From: Holtermannia corniformis
Lineage: Eukaryota > Basidiomycota > Tremellomycetes > Holtermanniales
Length of the DNA: 64,000 bases
Assembly (NCBI GenBank): GCA_001599935.1
Contig: BCIJ01000011.1
Location: 426,252 to 490,251, forward strand
Direction: 5' to 3'
This document shows positions 21,903 through 32,866 of the stretch, piece by piece (the first letter of the stretch is position 1; each line of letters opens with the position of its first letter). A program made the position numbers and the translations under genes. Below the pieces are notes generated by a model. That model made no database searches. It was not told where the DNA came from and saw only the letters and a list, made by a program, of their open reading frames with translations.

Positions 21903-23205
21903 ATGTCAGTCTTCACCAAAGAGGCTTTCCAGATGTCGTCGCTGCCGGCCAAACCGCCAGCGTCCGCGACCCCGCCGGCGAGCGCGAAACCCCAAGAACC
22001 CGAGCCAGGCTCAAACGTGGTCGACATTGACGTCGAGGCCGTCCTGTTTGATCTCGACGGGACACTGGTCAACTCGGCCGGCGCAGAGGTGGCCGCCTGG
22101 AAGGAGTTTGCCGAAAAGTACGACCTGAACGTGGACGAGATCCTGCGCTGTGAGTTGAGCGAGGATGAGGTGACGCGGCTGATGGGTGCGCAGCATCGCA
22201 CGGGATGCGGACCGTGGATGCGTTGAAAAAATGGTGCAAGCTCACCGACCCGGCCGAGATTGCGACCGAGATCAAGCGTTTCGAACAGGCCGTGTTTGAC
22301 CACGCTGTCGCCGACGAAGGTCGCGGAGAGGCCGTCGAGGTCCTCCCGGGCGTGCAAGACTTGCTCAAGGCCCTGTCCAAGGGCAAGGGTGAGGACGGCA
22401 AGGACAAGTGGACGATTGTTACCAGCTGTAAGTGGTCGGCAGTGACGGCTGACGGGCTGACCCGACAGCGACCTATGCGTACGCTGCCCAGGTGCTCGAG
22501 TCTGCCAAGCTGCCTGTACCAAACAGCTTCATTACGGCCGACTCGGTCACAAAGGGCAAGCCAGCGCCCGATGCCTACTTTCAAGGTGCCGCACTCGTCG
22601 GCGCCAGCATCTTTGATTGTGCGTGATCGCTCCATGTACGCTTCAACCCGGCTAACCCTAGTTCAGCTCTGGTGATCGAGGACTCGCCGACCGGGATTCG
22701 CGCCGGCAAGCAGTCTGGTGCGCGCGTTATCGCCGTCGCGACCTCGCACCCTGCCGATGCGCTCGAAAAGGAGCGACCCGACTTTTTGATCACCGATCTA
22801 CGAGACCTCTCGGTCTCTTGGAACGCCGACGCCGCCCTGTTCACCGTCACCATCACTCAACCCGTTGGTCGCCCGACGCCCCGGCCGACTCCCGACTCGA
22901 CCCCGCTCGTCACGCCTGCTGGCTCGCGCGCCCAATCGTTCAGCAGCGAGATGGACCGCTTGGCGTTCTTCAAGTCGTCAGACGAGCTGACGGGCAACGA
23001 CTCGGTCGTAGGCAGCCCGATCGCGAGTCGGGCAGGAAGCCCGCAGCCTGGTGACAGCGAGCAGGCGTCTGGACAGAACAGTGCGAGCGTGAGCAGACGT
23101 GGGAGCGTGCAGGGCGGTGGGATCAGCTTGGATGCGTTCAAGCGCGCCATGGCGGGCAACGCGAGGAAAAACAAGAGCAGGACCGAGTTGGATCTGGACG
23201 AGTAG
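21903..23205 (+). CDS. HAD-family phosphatase, glycerol-3-phosphatase/DOG type
   Basis: Exons 21903-22149, 22194-22427, 22469-22618 and 22667-23205 give 389 residues. The HAD nucleophile motif VLFDLDGTLVNS (Asp50, Asp52) is followed by SSHGMRTVDALKKW, which matches the SHGxRTxD segment of yeast Gpp1/Gpp2 and Dog1/Dog2. Then come motif II (IVTSSTYAYA), KGKPAPDAYFQGA with the motif III lysine, and motif IV VIEDSPTGIRAGK. These residues are intact, so the enzyme should be active on a small sugar or polyol phosphate. Glycerol-3-phosphate is inferred from its divergent neighbour GPD1. It is longer than the roughly 250-residue yeast enzymes: a Pro/Ala-rich N-terminal extension of about 40 residues and a Ser-rich tail of about 110 ending KNKSRTELDLDE. 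Confidence 0.88.
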
Positions 23206-23582
23206 GCGTTGGAGGGCGGTCGAGATGGGCAGCGATGCATTGTAGCTATGTTCTGTACAGTGGCCAACGCCGAGCAAAGGAGGGATCGACAACTCGGCAC
23301 GCCGTGTCTGTGCGTGTCGATCAGTGTGTTCACCTGACCGAAACTTTGCCGGACCCGACCGCGCCCTGCCTTTCCTTGCGTTTTCCTGTCGCCATGCCGC
23401 CGCCGTGCTCGGGTCAGCTGCCGGGTTGATTAGATTGCGCACAGCGTGGACCGTCGACGCCACGGCCAGGCTTGACGGGTCAAACAGGGGCTACTCGGTC
23501 AACGGGTGGCGACGACGCCGAGGCCAAACTGACAAACATTCTCGCACGAGATTCTTTACCAGCATCCACCGGGCGCCATCTA
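23206..23582. other. Intergenic, phosphatase / F-box gene
   Basis: 377 bases with no recognisable gene; presumably 3' end of the phosphatase transcript and promoter of the F-box gene. No TATA box seen. Confidence 0.4.
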
Positions 23583-26367
23583 ATGGCACAGCTCGTACCG
23601 GCCTCCTCACAGACAGCAGAGCACACCAAGCCTCCCGTGACGATCGAGTCGCTCCCGATCGAAATCCTCTCGCATACGTTTTCACTCTTACCCCCGCCCT
23701 TCTACCCTCTTGGCCACGAATCGCACCAGCCTGCACCGAGTACCGCGAGCCAGCCATCGCCAGAGACTCTGGATCCCCAGAGTGCACTCAAAGAATCGGC
23801 CGTTGCCAGGCAGACGCTGCATTCCGTCGTACAGGTCTCGAGGGCGTTTAGGGATGCGGCTAGACCGTGGCTGTGGGAAGACGTCGAGGTCGTCAGTGGC
23901 CGAGGCTGGTTGAGCGTCGTCTCGGGACTCGTCGAAGAGGTCGGCGGCGAGGAGATTCAACGCGAGCAAGAGGTTCTCTACGCCGATGCTCAGGCGTGGG
24001 CAGAAGCCAACGCTCAACCTGGACCTTTGAACTTTCCAGACTCGAACCGCACAACACCAGACATTACGCCGTCTTCATCATTCATCCAACGCAGGCCGTC
24101 TCCCCCACCACACCTCGCTTCCATCTCGGTCCTTGAAAGATTCATCACCCCTCCAGGCTCGCGTCAGACGTCGCCTGTGCGTCTCCGCGGTCGTTCAAAG
24201 AGTCCCCACACGGCAGCCAGGGTCGGTTTTGCAGAAGGCGTCGGGATCGAGGACGTGCTCATGCAGTCGCGCTCGGCGAGTGGGCCGAACGGGCTCGGGA
24301 TCGGGTCCATCGCCTCGGGTGGGATTCTAAGGAAGAGTAGCCTGAGGCACACTGGGTTCAGGCGCCAGCCAAGTGCGTACCAACCTTGCACCCCGGTCGC
24401 ACACTCCCAGCTGACACTTGCAGGCTCCGACGGCAGCAACCGCAGCGACTCGACCGACTTTCGCGAACCGCTGCCTCCCTCGACCCACTTGTACGACTCA
24501 TCCGAGCTCCCAGAGCCCGGTCCTTATATCCGCCACTTGTCATTCAGCAACTTTCGCACCATTGGCTCGGGCCGCACGCACGAGGAGGCAGTTCGTGGGC
24601 GCTATGTCACGGGCGGCAGGCTCGAGGGCGTCATCAAAGTCAGTCAGGTCTCGACGTAGTCCGATACCATGCTGACAGGACCAGAACGCGCCAAACCTCA
24701 TTACGCTCTGCATGACCGAATACGTCGATTCGGCTCTCACCTACTCGGTGATTGAAGAGCTCTTCTTCCGCGGTGCGCGCCGACCGCCGCTTGGTGGCAG
24801 GCTGGGAACCATGGCCATCTCCAGTCCGCAGTCGCTCTCGCCCGTACGCTCGGGAATGCTCTCGCCCGGTGATCCCAACACACCGGATGCACTTCAGCCG
24901 CCGAACCAGCTCGACCCGCCGCGTCCCGACTACGCGCCGTACGAGAGCGAGACAGCCGAAGAGCTCTGGCGCCGTCGCAGGGCGTTTGTCCCGATGCGCG
25001 CGCTCGACTTTACCGCGTGTGTCAGCCGCGCGTTTACCGAGGGCATGCAGGACTTTGTGTCCAACTGGCTGACCGATGACATTGTCGAGGGGGAAGAAGA
25101 CGAGCGCAGAGGCCGGGGCAGAAGTAGGGGTCGGACGAGGTCGCGGCGCAATCTGGTCGATCTCATGGCAGCTCAGGGCAACACGAATGTGGATGCTGGC
25201 ACATCGACCGAGGAGTCTGGCGATGACTCGACGGCCGAAGAGTATGGCATGCTGCGTCGGCCAAGGACAGCAACGTTTCCTGCGCTGCGCCGACTCAGCC
25301 TGCGGGGGTGCACCACCCTGTCGGCGCACACGCTCCAAGGTCTCGTCCTGTCGCTGAGCAACCTCACCCACCTCGACCTCTCGGCCACGCGCGTCCCATC
25401 GTCCCTCTTGCACGCGTTGACAGAGCGCCCGCCTGCCAGGATGCGCCTCGTCGCCGTCTCGTTTGCAAAGTGCAGCCGGCTCGAAGGCTCGGCCCTCGTC
25501 GACTTTCTTTGCCATTCGACCGTCACGCGCGAGCTGCACGACCTCAACCTGTTTGGTGACGCCACGTTCCCGATCCCGCTTTCCGAAGAGGAACTCGAGA
25601 CAATCTTGACAAAGGCGCCGGCTTTCAAAACGGGTCAGCTGCGCTACCTCGACCTCTCGTCCGCACCTATGACTCCACGCCTGCTTTCCAGCGCTGTCTT
25701 TCCGCCGCAGCCGTGTCTCGTGTCGCTGGGGCTGAGCCACATCCCAGCTCTCAGCTTGCGCCCAATCACAGACTTCCTCATCGCTTCAGCGCCTCGCGTC
25801 GAGGTCTTGACGCTCACCAACACGGCGCTCTTGACCGACCTCAAGGCTGACATGAAGCCGCTTCAGACAACCTTGACGATCCATCAACTCCTCATCAACC
25901 CCTGCACCCAGCCACCTTTCTCCATCTCCGGCCTGGCGCCGAAAGAAGACGTCGACCCAGCCGAAGCGGATCGCAAGCGCAAGGGCGCCACCAACCTACG
26001 CGTCATCGAGCTCTCGACGATCGTCCGGCGCGCTCTCGGTCCCGGTTTGGGTTCGCCAGAGTGGAAAGTCGTGCGCAGCAAGGGTGGGCGCGGGTGGTAT
26101 GTTGATCTCTCAGCCGGTTGGGTCTGGCGACCTGTCCCGGAGCACTCGCGCACGCCTCAGTCGGAGGAGTTTGAAAAGATCTACGAGCGTCACCTGCCGC
26201 CCTCGGACCCGAGCCGGCAGTGGCTGACCAAGCTTGCACTGGCCGAGGGCCGTGTCGGCAGCGGCGTCGGCTGGCACGCGCGCAAGATGGAGGTCATCAA
26301 GGGCGATGGCATGATGGGTCGTGAAGAGGGCTTGGGTGGAGCAGGCGCGTTCGCTTACGACGGCTAG
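23583..26367 (+). CDS. F-box protein with leucine-rich-repeat-like region (914 aa)
   Basis: Likely substrate adaptor of an SCF ubiquitin ligase. Exons 23583-24638 and 24679-26367 are joined by a 40-base intron (GTCAGT...CTGACAG). An F-box-like segment near residues 21-110 starts IESLPIEILSHTFSLL and ends VSRAFRDAARPWLWEDVEV, split by a disordered insert. The middle is Ser/Arg-rich. From about residue 550, repeats such as ALRRLSLRGCTTLSAHTLQG and LSNLTHLDLSATRVP look like leucine-rich repeats of the AMN1/F-box type, and RYLDLSSAPMT is another unit. The C-terminal 120 residues (GGRGWYVDLSAGWVWRPV, WLTKLALAEGRVGSGVGWHA) are non-repetitive and look conserved. I chose the ATG at 23583; upstream in-frame codons lack ATG. 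Confidence 0.82.
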
Positions 26368-26410
26368 ACGTTACGATTGTACTAATTCCCAAGCAATGCA
26401 TCGCATCTCG

Positions 26411-26848
26411 TTACTTGTCGTTGGCGACCTCAGCTCGATGCAGCGCCCTCTTCCACGCCTCGACGTCATTGGGATCCGCCTGCGAGGTTACAACCTGATC
26501 TTCGGCCCGTATGAAATGCTGCAATGCTCCGTCAGAGTTGCCACACGACTGCTGTAGAATCCAAGAACCGGCACTGAAGATTGTTCGGTTTGTCCAGTGA
26601 TAGACTTGGGGATTGGCTGTAGTCGGCGTGACCGGTGTGATGCTGCCCGAAAGGTCACGACACGCTTTTTCAGCTGCAGCGACGGGGTTGTCCTTTGAGC
26701 ATCGAAAGCAGTGCGTGTCCAGGTGCATCGGCTCCAGAAAGGTCGATCGCTCAGAGTCGCCGGTAAGAGCGTAGCAAGCTTGCAAGACCTCGACCGTGCG
26801 CTGCATTAGCTCTCGGTTGTCAATCCGCTGGGACATGGCCTGGTCCAT
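26411..26848 (-). CDS. Unclear ORF, possible last exon of an unknown gene
   Basis: An open frame on the minus strand contains a plausible segment (RWRTHDCMDQAMSQRIDNRE, then ACYALTGDSERSTFLEP), a lone Cys-x2-Cys (HCFRCSKD) and a polar C-terminus (DVEAWKRALHRAEVANDK). Upstream on the same strand, to about 27300, pieces of other frames look protein-like (VLNSDEAILLTQKGHTDKV, LLKPDGRLAAG). I could not join them with consistent splice phases. It may be a multi-exon gene of 26411-27300 or a decayed one. No function assigned. Confidence 0.35.
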   Translation of the reverse strand: MDQAMSQRIDNRELMQRTVEVLQACYALTGDSERSTFLEPMHLDTHCFRCSKDNPVAAAEKACRDLSGSITPVTPTTANPQVYHWTNRTIFSAGSWILQQSCGNSDGALQHFIRAEDQVVTSQADPNDVEAWKRALHRAEVANDK

Positions 26849-27389
26849 GCAGTCGTGGGTGCGCCACCGACTCGGACATAGATATAGACCGTCCCGGCGG
26901 CAAGTCGACCGTCGGGCTTGAGAAGCCTAGCGTCATCAGTGACGCTCCTTTGCGCTCCGCTTGTGCGCTCGGTTGCGTCCGGGTGTCATTTCGCTGCGGT
27001 AAGCGAAGGCTGCTGCCTTCGAGGTGCTGGTATACCGACGCATTCCTTGCTGCTGCAAAGTGGAATGGCGCGGCAACGGCCGTCACTGTCCGTGAGGGCG
27101 AGTGATGGCGCTGAGCGGATCGGAGACCTTGTCGGTGTGCCCTTTCTGTGTCAGTAGGATGGCTTCGTCGCTGTTGAGGACCCCTGCGGTCGGTCATTGC
27201 GGCGGGTGGCAGGCCGTGCTGACCGAGAAGCCTAAATGCAATGTCGTGAAACGCTTACTGATCCGTTTCAGCACCAGCTCGATGATATGTGCGTTTCATG
27301 CCATCGCTTTGCGATAGTTCACCATGTCCGGGCCGGGCCTGTCGGTCGCCAAGACCACCTAGCCGGTAACGGTGCCGTCCTCGTCCAAG

Positions 27390-27396
27390 TATAAAA
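27390..27396 (+). promoter_or_regulatory. TATA box (TATAAAA) of the small secreted protein gene
   Basis: TATAAAA lies 137 bases upstream of the start at 27527. It is followed by a long C/T-rich leader (about 27418-27505), a common arrangement for highly expressed fungal genes. Confidence 0.65.
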
Positions 27397-27526
27397 TGCC
27401 AGCCTCTGCTCGAGCCAACTCCCCCACCCCTCCTCTTCTTCCCGCTCTGGTAGCCCCCTGCAATCTCTCTTCCCGCCCTTTCCCTCCCATTTGCACTTTC
27501 TTCAACAGCCTTTGAAAGGTCTCGTC

Positions 27527-28248
27527 ATGCGCTTCTTTCACCTCCTTGCCGTCTCGTCGCTCGCTGCGCTGGTCGCTGCCGCCCCTACGCCTAGCAAGCG
27601 GGCGATCAACTTTGAGCTGCAAGACTATGCCGATTTCCAGATCTCGGATGGGAACGCGGGTGACTCGCAAGCGAGGGCTGCAGGTGAGTGACACACGACA
27701 CGAGGGACATGGCTGATGACTGGACGACGACAGCCATCGTGGAGCCGTTCCAGGGCCAGGACCTCTCGACTGTGACGGACCAGCAGGCCGACGACTTGGC
27801 GACCATGCGCGAGGCTGCTGAAGCAGGTGCGATGGTCTGGTCTGGGAGCGATGGATACACGACTGATGCCTCAGCCGAGGCAACGTTCAACGATGAGATC
27901 GAGGCGGCGGGTGGCACAGACACTGACGCGGGTGCCGCCTTGCAACGCGGCAAGATTGCCAACAAGGGAGTCTATGGTCGACTGTATCAAGCTGCCTGCT
28001 GACTGTAGCAGGGTGCTCAAGCTGACGCTCGAGGTCGTCCAGTCAGTATGCAGCCTTGTAGGGGGTTGTGCTGATACACCTTATAGGTTCCAGATCAAGG
28101 GTGATGATGCCAAGGTCGCCGAGGAGCAGACCAAGCTGGACAAGTCAGTACAGATGGGAGTCGGTGAACAGACGCTGACACCGCCACCAGCAATATTGCT
28201 CAGGATGAGAAAGCTGCTGGCTTGCCCATGACCTCGGTGCAGGGCTGA
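27527..28248 (+). CDS. Small secreted protein (177 aa) with a non-canonical intron donor
   Basis: The signal peptide MRFFHLLAVSSLAALVAAAP is followed by a mature protein with no cysteine-rich core: FELQDYADFQISDGNAG, FQGQDLSTV, ALQRGKIANK-VLKLTLEVVQ-FQIKGDD and EEQTKLDNNIAQDEKAAG. From memory this layout occurs in basidiomycete small secreted proteins of unknown function. Exons: 27527-27683, 27734-27965, 28012-28041, 28087-28143, 28191-28248. The reading frame and family continuity need removal of 27966-28011, a 46-base intron with a normal CTGAC branch and GCAG acceptor, but its donor reads GGGAGT instead of GTGAGT. Without splicing there, translation stops after about 20 foreign residues. 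Confidence 0.75.
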
Positions 28249-28626
28249 GTGCGGCTGCCTCGTGGGCATCAAGCCTGACCCGGATTAGCGCTGGCTGCAG
28301 ACCAGTGTAGATAGCTGTTGTTCGCGCTCTGTCCGATGCACAAACTACAGCAGGGATAGACGTTCACCCGAGCGGGAGCAAATCCCGGTTGAGCACAGAC
28401 GCGACCGCGACCACCGTCCTTGTTCTTGTTCAACTCGTCACGGTGCAGGTCACAGCGGATCGAGGCAGCCAACGACACTCGCAATCCATACACAGCCATG
28501 TCGTCGTTGGCTTGAGACCCCTCTGCAAACGCGCCGACGTGTTTGGACCGAAGAAACAAACACCGCAAGCTGAAACGCGAAACCAAACAAGCACTCGTTG
28601 GCGTCTGCTCCTGACCTCGGCGTACC
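28249..28626. other. Intergenic
   Basis: 378 bases without a supported gene between two same-strand genes; no clear promoter motif. Confidence 0.4.
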
Positions 28627-31600
28627 ATGGCATCGCCCTCGACGTCCTCGCCGACCGGCTCGGCGTCACTGTCACCGCCTACGCGGCGTCAGTCGAGGCC
28701 GCCACTGTCAGCCTACACGAGCCCAGGTGCAAGCAGCAGCTCAGGCGGCAGTACCCCTTCCCGTCCGCCCTCGGCCATCTTCCTGGGCAACTCGGCCGCA
28801 GCGTACACGGCGGCTATGACTGCTGGCGATGACACATCGTCAGGAGACAAGACCATCTCAAGGGCTTCATCGAGATCAGTGCTCAACTCGGGCTTGCCAT
28901 CGCCTCCGGCTACCAACTCGGACGCGACGAGCTCGGCGGGCAAGGCGTCTGGCAAGGCTACATTGCATGAACGCAGCACCAGTCGACTGAACGGCGATGG
29001 TGCAGGTGGTGTCAGCCCGCCGGGAGGGCAGCAGGGTGATCGCAGCGAGGCGCGTGATGTACGCAAATCGGTTCGTGATGTGATCTATTCCCGCGCAAAC
29101 GCTCATTCATCCCAGGCATTCGCCTCACGGCATCGCGTGTCCTCATCCCACCGCTTAGACTACAAAGACTCGATATCCTCTCTGCCGAATTCTCCATCCC
29201 CGACCAAGCTCTCGTCGAATGATCCCTCTCCTGAGAGAGCGGCCGCACACAAATCTGCCCTTGCTGCTCTCACCAACGCGAAAGGGAACGAGCACATGCA
29301 GCGTCGGGACTCTAGCAAGAGTAGCGAGACAACGCCCCGTCGACCACTGATCAGTACCGGAAACGGTCGCTCTCCCGGCACCGAGTCGATGCGCAAACTT
29401 CTCATTCGACCATCGACGGCTGGTAGCTCGGTCTCACCCGGTTCTCCGTTGAACGAGCACAGCCATGGTCTGCGTCGGACGAGCTCGCGGCACCAGTATA
29501 CGTCATCGTCACCGTCGAGTCTCTCACTTGTTGATGCCGACCGCGCTTCGTCGGGTTCGTCACCGAGTCGCGCAAGCCGGTCGAGGTTGTCCCTGAACGA
29601 TGCGTCAGACAGCGCCAGCCTGGCTAACAAGAGCCAATACGCGACCGGCTCAAAGCGGCATCATCGAGCTCGCGAGGCGAGCGCGGAGAATAGCCCATCG
29701 AAGAGCACTCTGCGCAGAAGAGACATGGTTGCAAACGATTACGAAGAGTCGAAGCGACTCGCAAGTCCATTCAAGAATGACGTCGCGGCCGTGTCGAATG
29801 AGGTTGAACAGTCAAAGGAGAGGGTCGGAACCTGGATGAGTGGTCAAGGTGTCGAGTTGGAGGGGTCTGGAGAACGCTTTGGCAGTGGAGGGAGTGCGGG
29901 CAAGCGTAAGCCGTTGCCACAAGACTTCAGGAATGGCTCTCTAGTATGTTCATCCCTTCTGTCAGTGCAGCACTAACGACCTCAGTTCACTCCATCGCCA
30001 AAGACGGCCGAAACAAGTCACGAATCACGTCGAAGCCAAGCCGACTCCTACACGCCCTCTCGCCAATCCAATTATGCTTCGCCACGACGCTCGGCAACGA
30101 TATCCTCGTCAAAGGGGTTCGAGTATGATTCGCCTCGATCTCCATATACCCCCTCTGGGCTTTCGAGGGTGCGGCACCCCGAACGCCACTCGACTATCGA
30201 GCGCTCTGCCGGGCGCGACTCGGATTCGGGCTACATTCGCAAGGCATGGCGCGAAACTGTCAGCGGCCTACCACAAGCGCGGGACCGTGCGGAGAGCGTA
30301 CTTGAAGGGTCCTCGGCATATCGCTATCAAGCTCGAGGGGGAAGTGCCGAGAGTGGCCTGACGGCGCAACGCTTGGCCGAGCGTGACTCAAACTTGCGCC
30401 CAATGTCGACGATCGGTTTGACACCGTCACCGAGCCGCTCACGTTTCCGAGACATGGACAGCGTCTCACAACGACCTGGTCGAAGCGAGGTTGGCGGTCC
30501 GAGTGACCCGCTCGAGGTGCTTGCGCGGATGGAGATGGCGCGCGAGGAGAGTGCACGTAAACGCGCGCAACTGCTCGTCGAACGTCCGCAATCTGTCCTT
30601 GCATCGCCCGACACGCGCGATCGCTTCGATTCGAAACGACACGAGCGCCGGCCTGAATCACGCACAACATGGACTCCAGCGCCTGATCGACAACCGCTGC
30701 GCTCGGCTACGTCGTTATCCTTCATCCGCGATCGCGATGTTCGCACTGCACCGCCCGCTTCCAGGGCATCGAGACATATCGAGGGACTACCAGACAGCCC
30801 GTCGGTCGGCCGCGGAAGCTCGCGAGCCTCTCAATTCTCTATTGCGACGGCTGATACACGCGTCGAAGGTCAGGTCCCGCGTACGATGCGGAGCAATTCA
30901 AGCTTGGGTAGCCGCGCGAGCCGGCTTCCAACCAGCAGCTCGATTGAACACGGGCGTTTGCTACTCGAGGCCTGTCGGGCGATGGAGAGCCGGATCGATG
31001 TCACGGCTGCTGGCGTCGGGGAGCTGCTCAGATCTGCGCATACGGCCACGCAGACGACTGAAGCGTCGAACACTTTGATTCGCGAGGCGCTCGCGGCTGT
31101 CACGCAGGCGCAGATTCAGATCGAAATCGAAGGCGTCGACGCTCGCGAGACGTTGGCCAAGTTGACGTCAAAACTTCGCGAGGCTTCGAAGGCCAGCGAC
31201 GAGAGCGTCCGCAGCTTTACTGGCGTCATGCTGTCTATTCCCAAGGTCTTGCGCGATGCACCCAGCGCAGCGCAGCGTCGGTCTGGCTCGTTCGAGACGG
31301 ACAGTGCGTACGGGAGCACGGGTCGGCTCAACCGGCATGTACGATCACCAGCAACATTCTCTCGAAGGAGCGCAGATATAGACAGCCGCAGCGCAACGGC
31401 CATGGGCGATGTGCCGTCCCCGTCCCGCCATTCGCTCGAGCAAGAGTCCCCTCGGCGTTCAGGCTCGCTCCTGTCCTTCACTTCGCGCAAGCTGTTCAAC
31501 GGTAAGAGCCCGGGCGAAGCCAGGAGCCCGCGCAGTCCGCTGCCGTCCATCCCTTCTGTTCGCGAGATCGATACCGTGCCTTCGCCAGCGACGTCGCCAA

Positions 31601-31968
31601 CGAAATCTGCCGCCAGCTTCCTTCGCAAAAAGTCATCTGCAACATCCACGCACACACTCAAAGGCTCGAATTCGACCTTTTTTCCCTCCATTCGTGGCTC
31701 GGCGCCTACCACCGCCATCAGCCAGGTGACAGCTGGCGATGCATCATCGAGTCCAACGCGGTCGTCGTTCCTCTCGAGCCCACGCAGCCGGCTAGACTCG
31801 ATCGGCTCGGATCAGGACGATACCGTGTCGATGCTTGAGCGCAAGTTGGCGGGTGCGGGAGGACGTCATGGTGAGAGCTCGGACGCTGGACAGAGGAGCA
31901 GCGTCGACTCCAAATCGAGCGGCAAGGCGAGGTTTTGGCGGCGGGCTTCCAAGGGGGCTGCAGATTAG
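28627..31968 (+). CDS. Large Ser/Arg-rich disordered protein with one coiled-coil region (1099 aa)
   Basis: Exons 28627-29943 and 29986-31968 are joined by a 42-base intron (CTA|GTATGT, branch CACTAACGAC). Most of the protein is Ser/Pro/Arg/Thr low complexity with many SP and RxxS sites, as in heavily phosphorylated scaffolds. A charged helix (DPLEVLARMEMAREESARKR) and a longer helical stretch around residues 780-880 (LLLEACRAMESRIDVTAAGV, LIREALAAVTQAQIQI, LAKLTSKLREASKASDES) are the only ordered parts and could mediate oligomerisation. A conserved-looking linker (KRKPLPQDFRNGSLFTPSPK) spans the splice site. I do not recognise the family; a cortical or septum-associated scaffold is possible but speculative. 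Confidence 0.8.
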
Positions 31969-32048
31969 CTTGACAGCTTGCAACCATGTGAAATGTGACA
32001 AAGGTTGACTTGATCGCCACCCACACTGCAAGCTGCTCATCGACGTCC

Positions 32049-32738
32049 ATGACCATGTCGCAGCCCCCAGCGGTTCCAGCGTCGTCAAGGCCAGCACCGA
32101 CGAATCCATTCTACCAGCACGCTGCGCCTGCTGAGCCGGTTCCGGTGCAGCCGCAAGCATCCAGCAGTACCACACCGAACCCGTTTGATGCACTTCCACC
32201 TCCTTATGTCGCCTCTCCCAGTCAAGCACCAGCGTCAAGCTCACAGTACTTTCCCCAATCTTCATCACCAGCAAGCTATACGCCTGCTCCGCCCCTTCCA
32301 CCACGGTCTCAACTGAGCCCTCACACGACCGGGACAGGTATCGACCGTGCACCGAGCCCCAGGCGAAATGTCCCGCCTCTGCCGGCCGGCGGGATGATGC
32401 ATGAAGCACCGCCTGCACCGCCAGTCCGCACACGGCCACAAGGTATGTGCTCGCTTACCACCTATACGAGTGCTGACCTCGCTGTAGTGCCCACACCACC
32501 GCCCGCAGCCAGCAAGACTGCACCGCAGCTGCCTGCGCGGCTCAACAACCTCGTCTCGTCTGTCGCTACCCCAGAGCGCAAGGCTCAAGCAAACAAGACG
32601 TACGACAAGGTGCAAGAAGGCTACGGGCGGGTGGTGACGCGTGAGCGGCAAGAAATGGCCTGGCGTGGAGTGCAAAAGGTCGGCGAAGGCGTGGTCGGGC
32701 TGGTCGGCAAGATCAAAGGGCCTGGCGACAAAAAGTGA
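32049..32738 (+). CDS. Proline-rich protein with charged C-terminal helix (214 aa)
   Basis: Starts MTMSQPPAVPASSRP (ATG at 32049; a second ATG at 32055 is also possible). The first 130 residues are Pro/Ser/Ala-rich with NPFDALPPPY, an NPF motif and a PPxY-like sequence that could bind EH or WW domains. The last 80 residues form a charged segment (LPARLNNLVSSVATPERKAQ, VQEGYGRVVTRERQEMAWRG, VVGLVGKIKG). Exons 32049-32442 and 32488-32738 flank a 45-base intron with normal signals (GTATGT, GTGCTGACC, CTGTAG). The intron is a multiple of three without stops, so a retained form would add 15 residues. Role unknown; membrane-trafficking adaptors often look like this. Confidence 0.75.
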   Translation: MTMSQPPAVPASSRPAPTNPFYQHAAPAEPVPVQPQASSSTTPNPFDALPPPYVASPSQAPASSSQYFPQSSSPASYTPAPPLPPRSQLSPHTTGTGIDRAPSPRRNVPPLPAGGMMHEAPPAPPVRTRPQGMCSLTTYTSADLAVVPTPPPAASKTAPQLPARLNNLVSSVATPERKAQANKTYDKVQEGYGRVVTRERQEMAWRGVQKVGEGVVGLVGKIKGPGDKK

Positions 32739-32866
32739 GATTGTACTGATCCAAGGGTTGTATGATTCCCGCAGCTTTGGGCGTAGTGTCCAGTTGCATG
32801 GCAGATGCTAGCTCGTTAAGATGACGCGACTAATACAGTGCACTGCGAATGATTCCCTTCTCATCC

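Noticed and set aside
24640..25740. 366-codon open frame on the minus strand
   Set aside because: It lies antisense to the F-box/LRR exon; GC-rich codon bias opens the opposite frame. Composition is Arg-rich and unprotein-like, with no splice logic.
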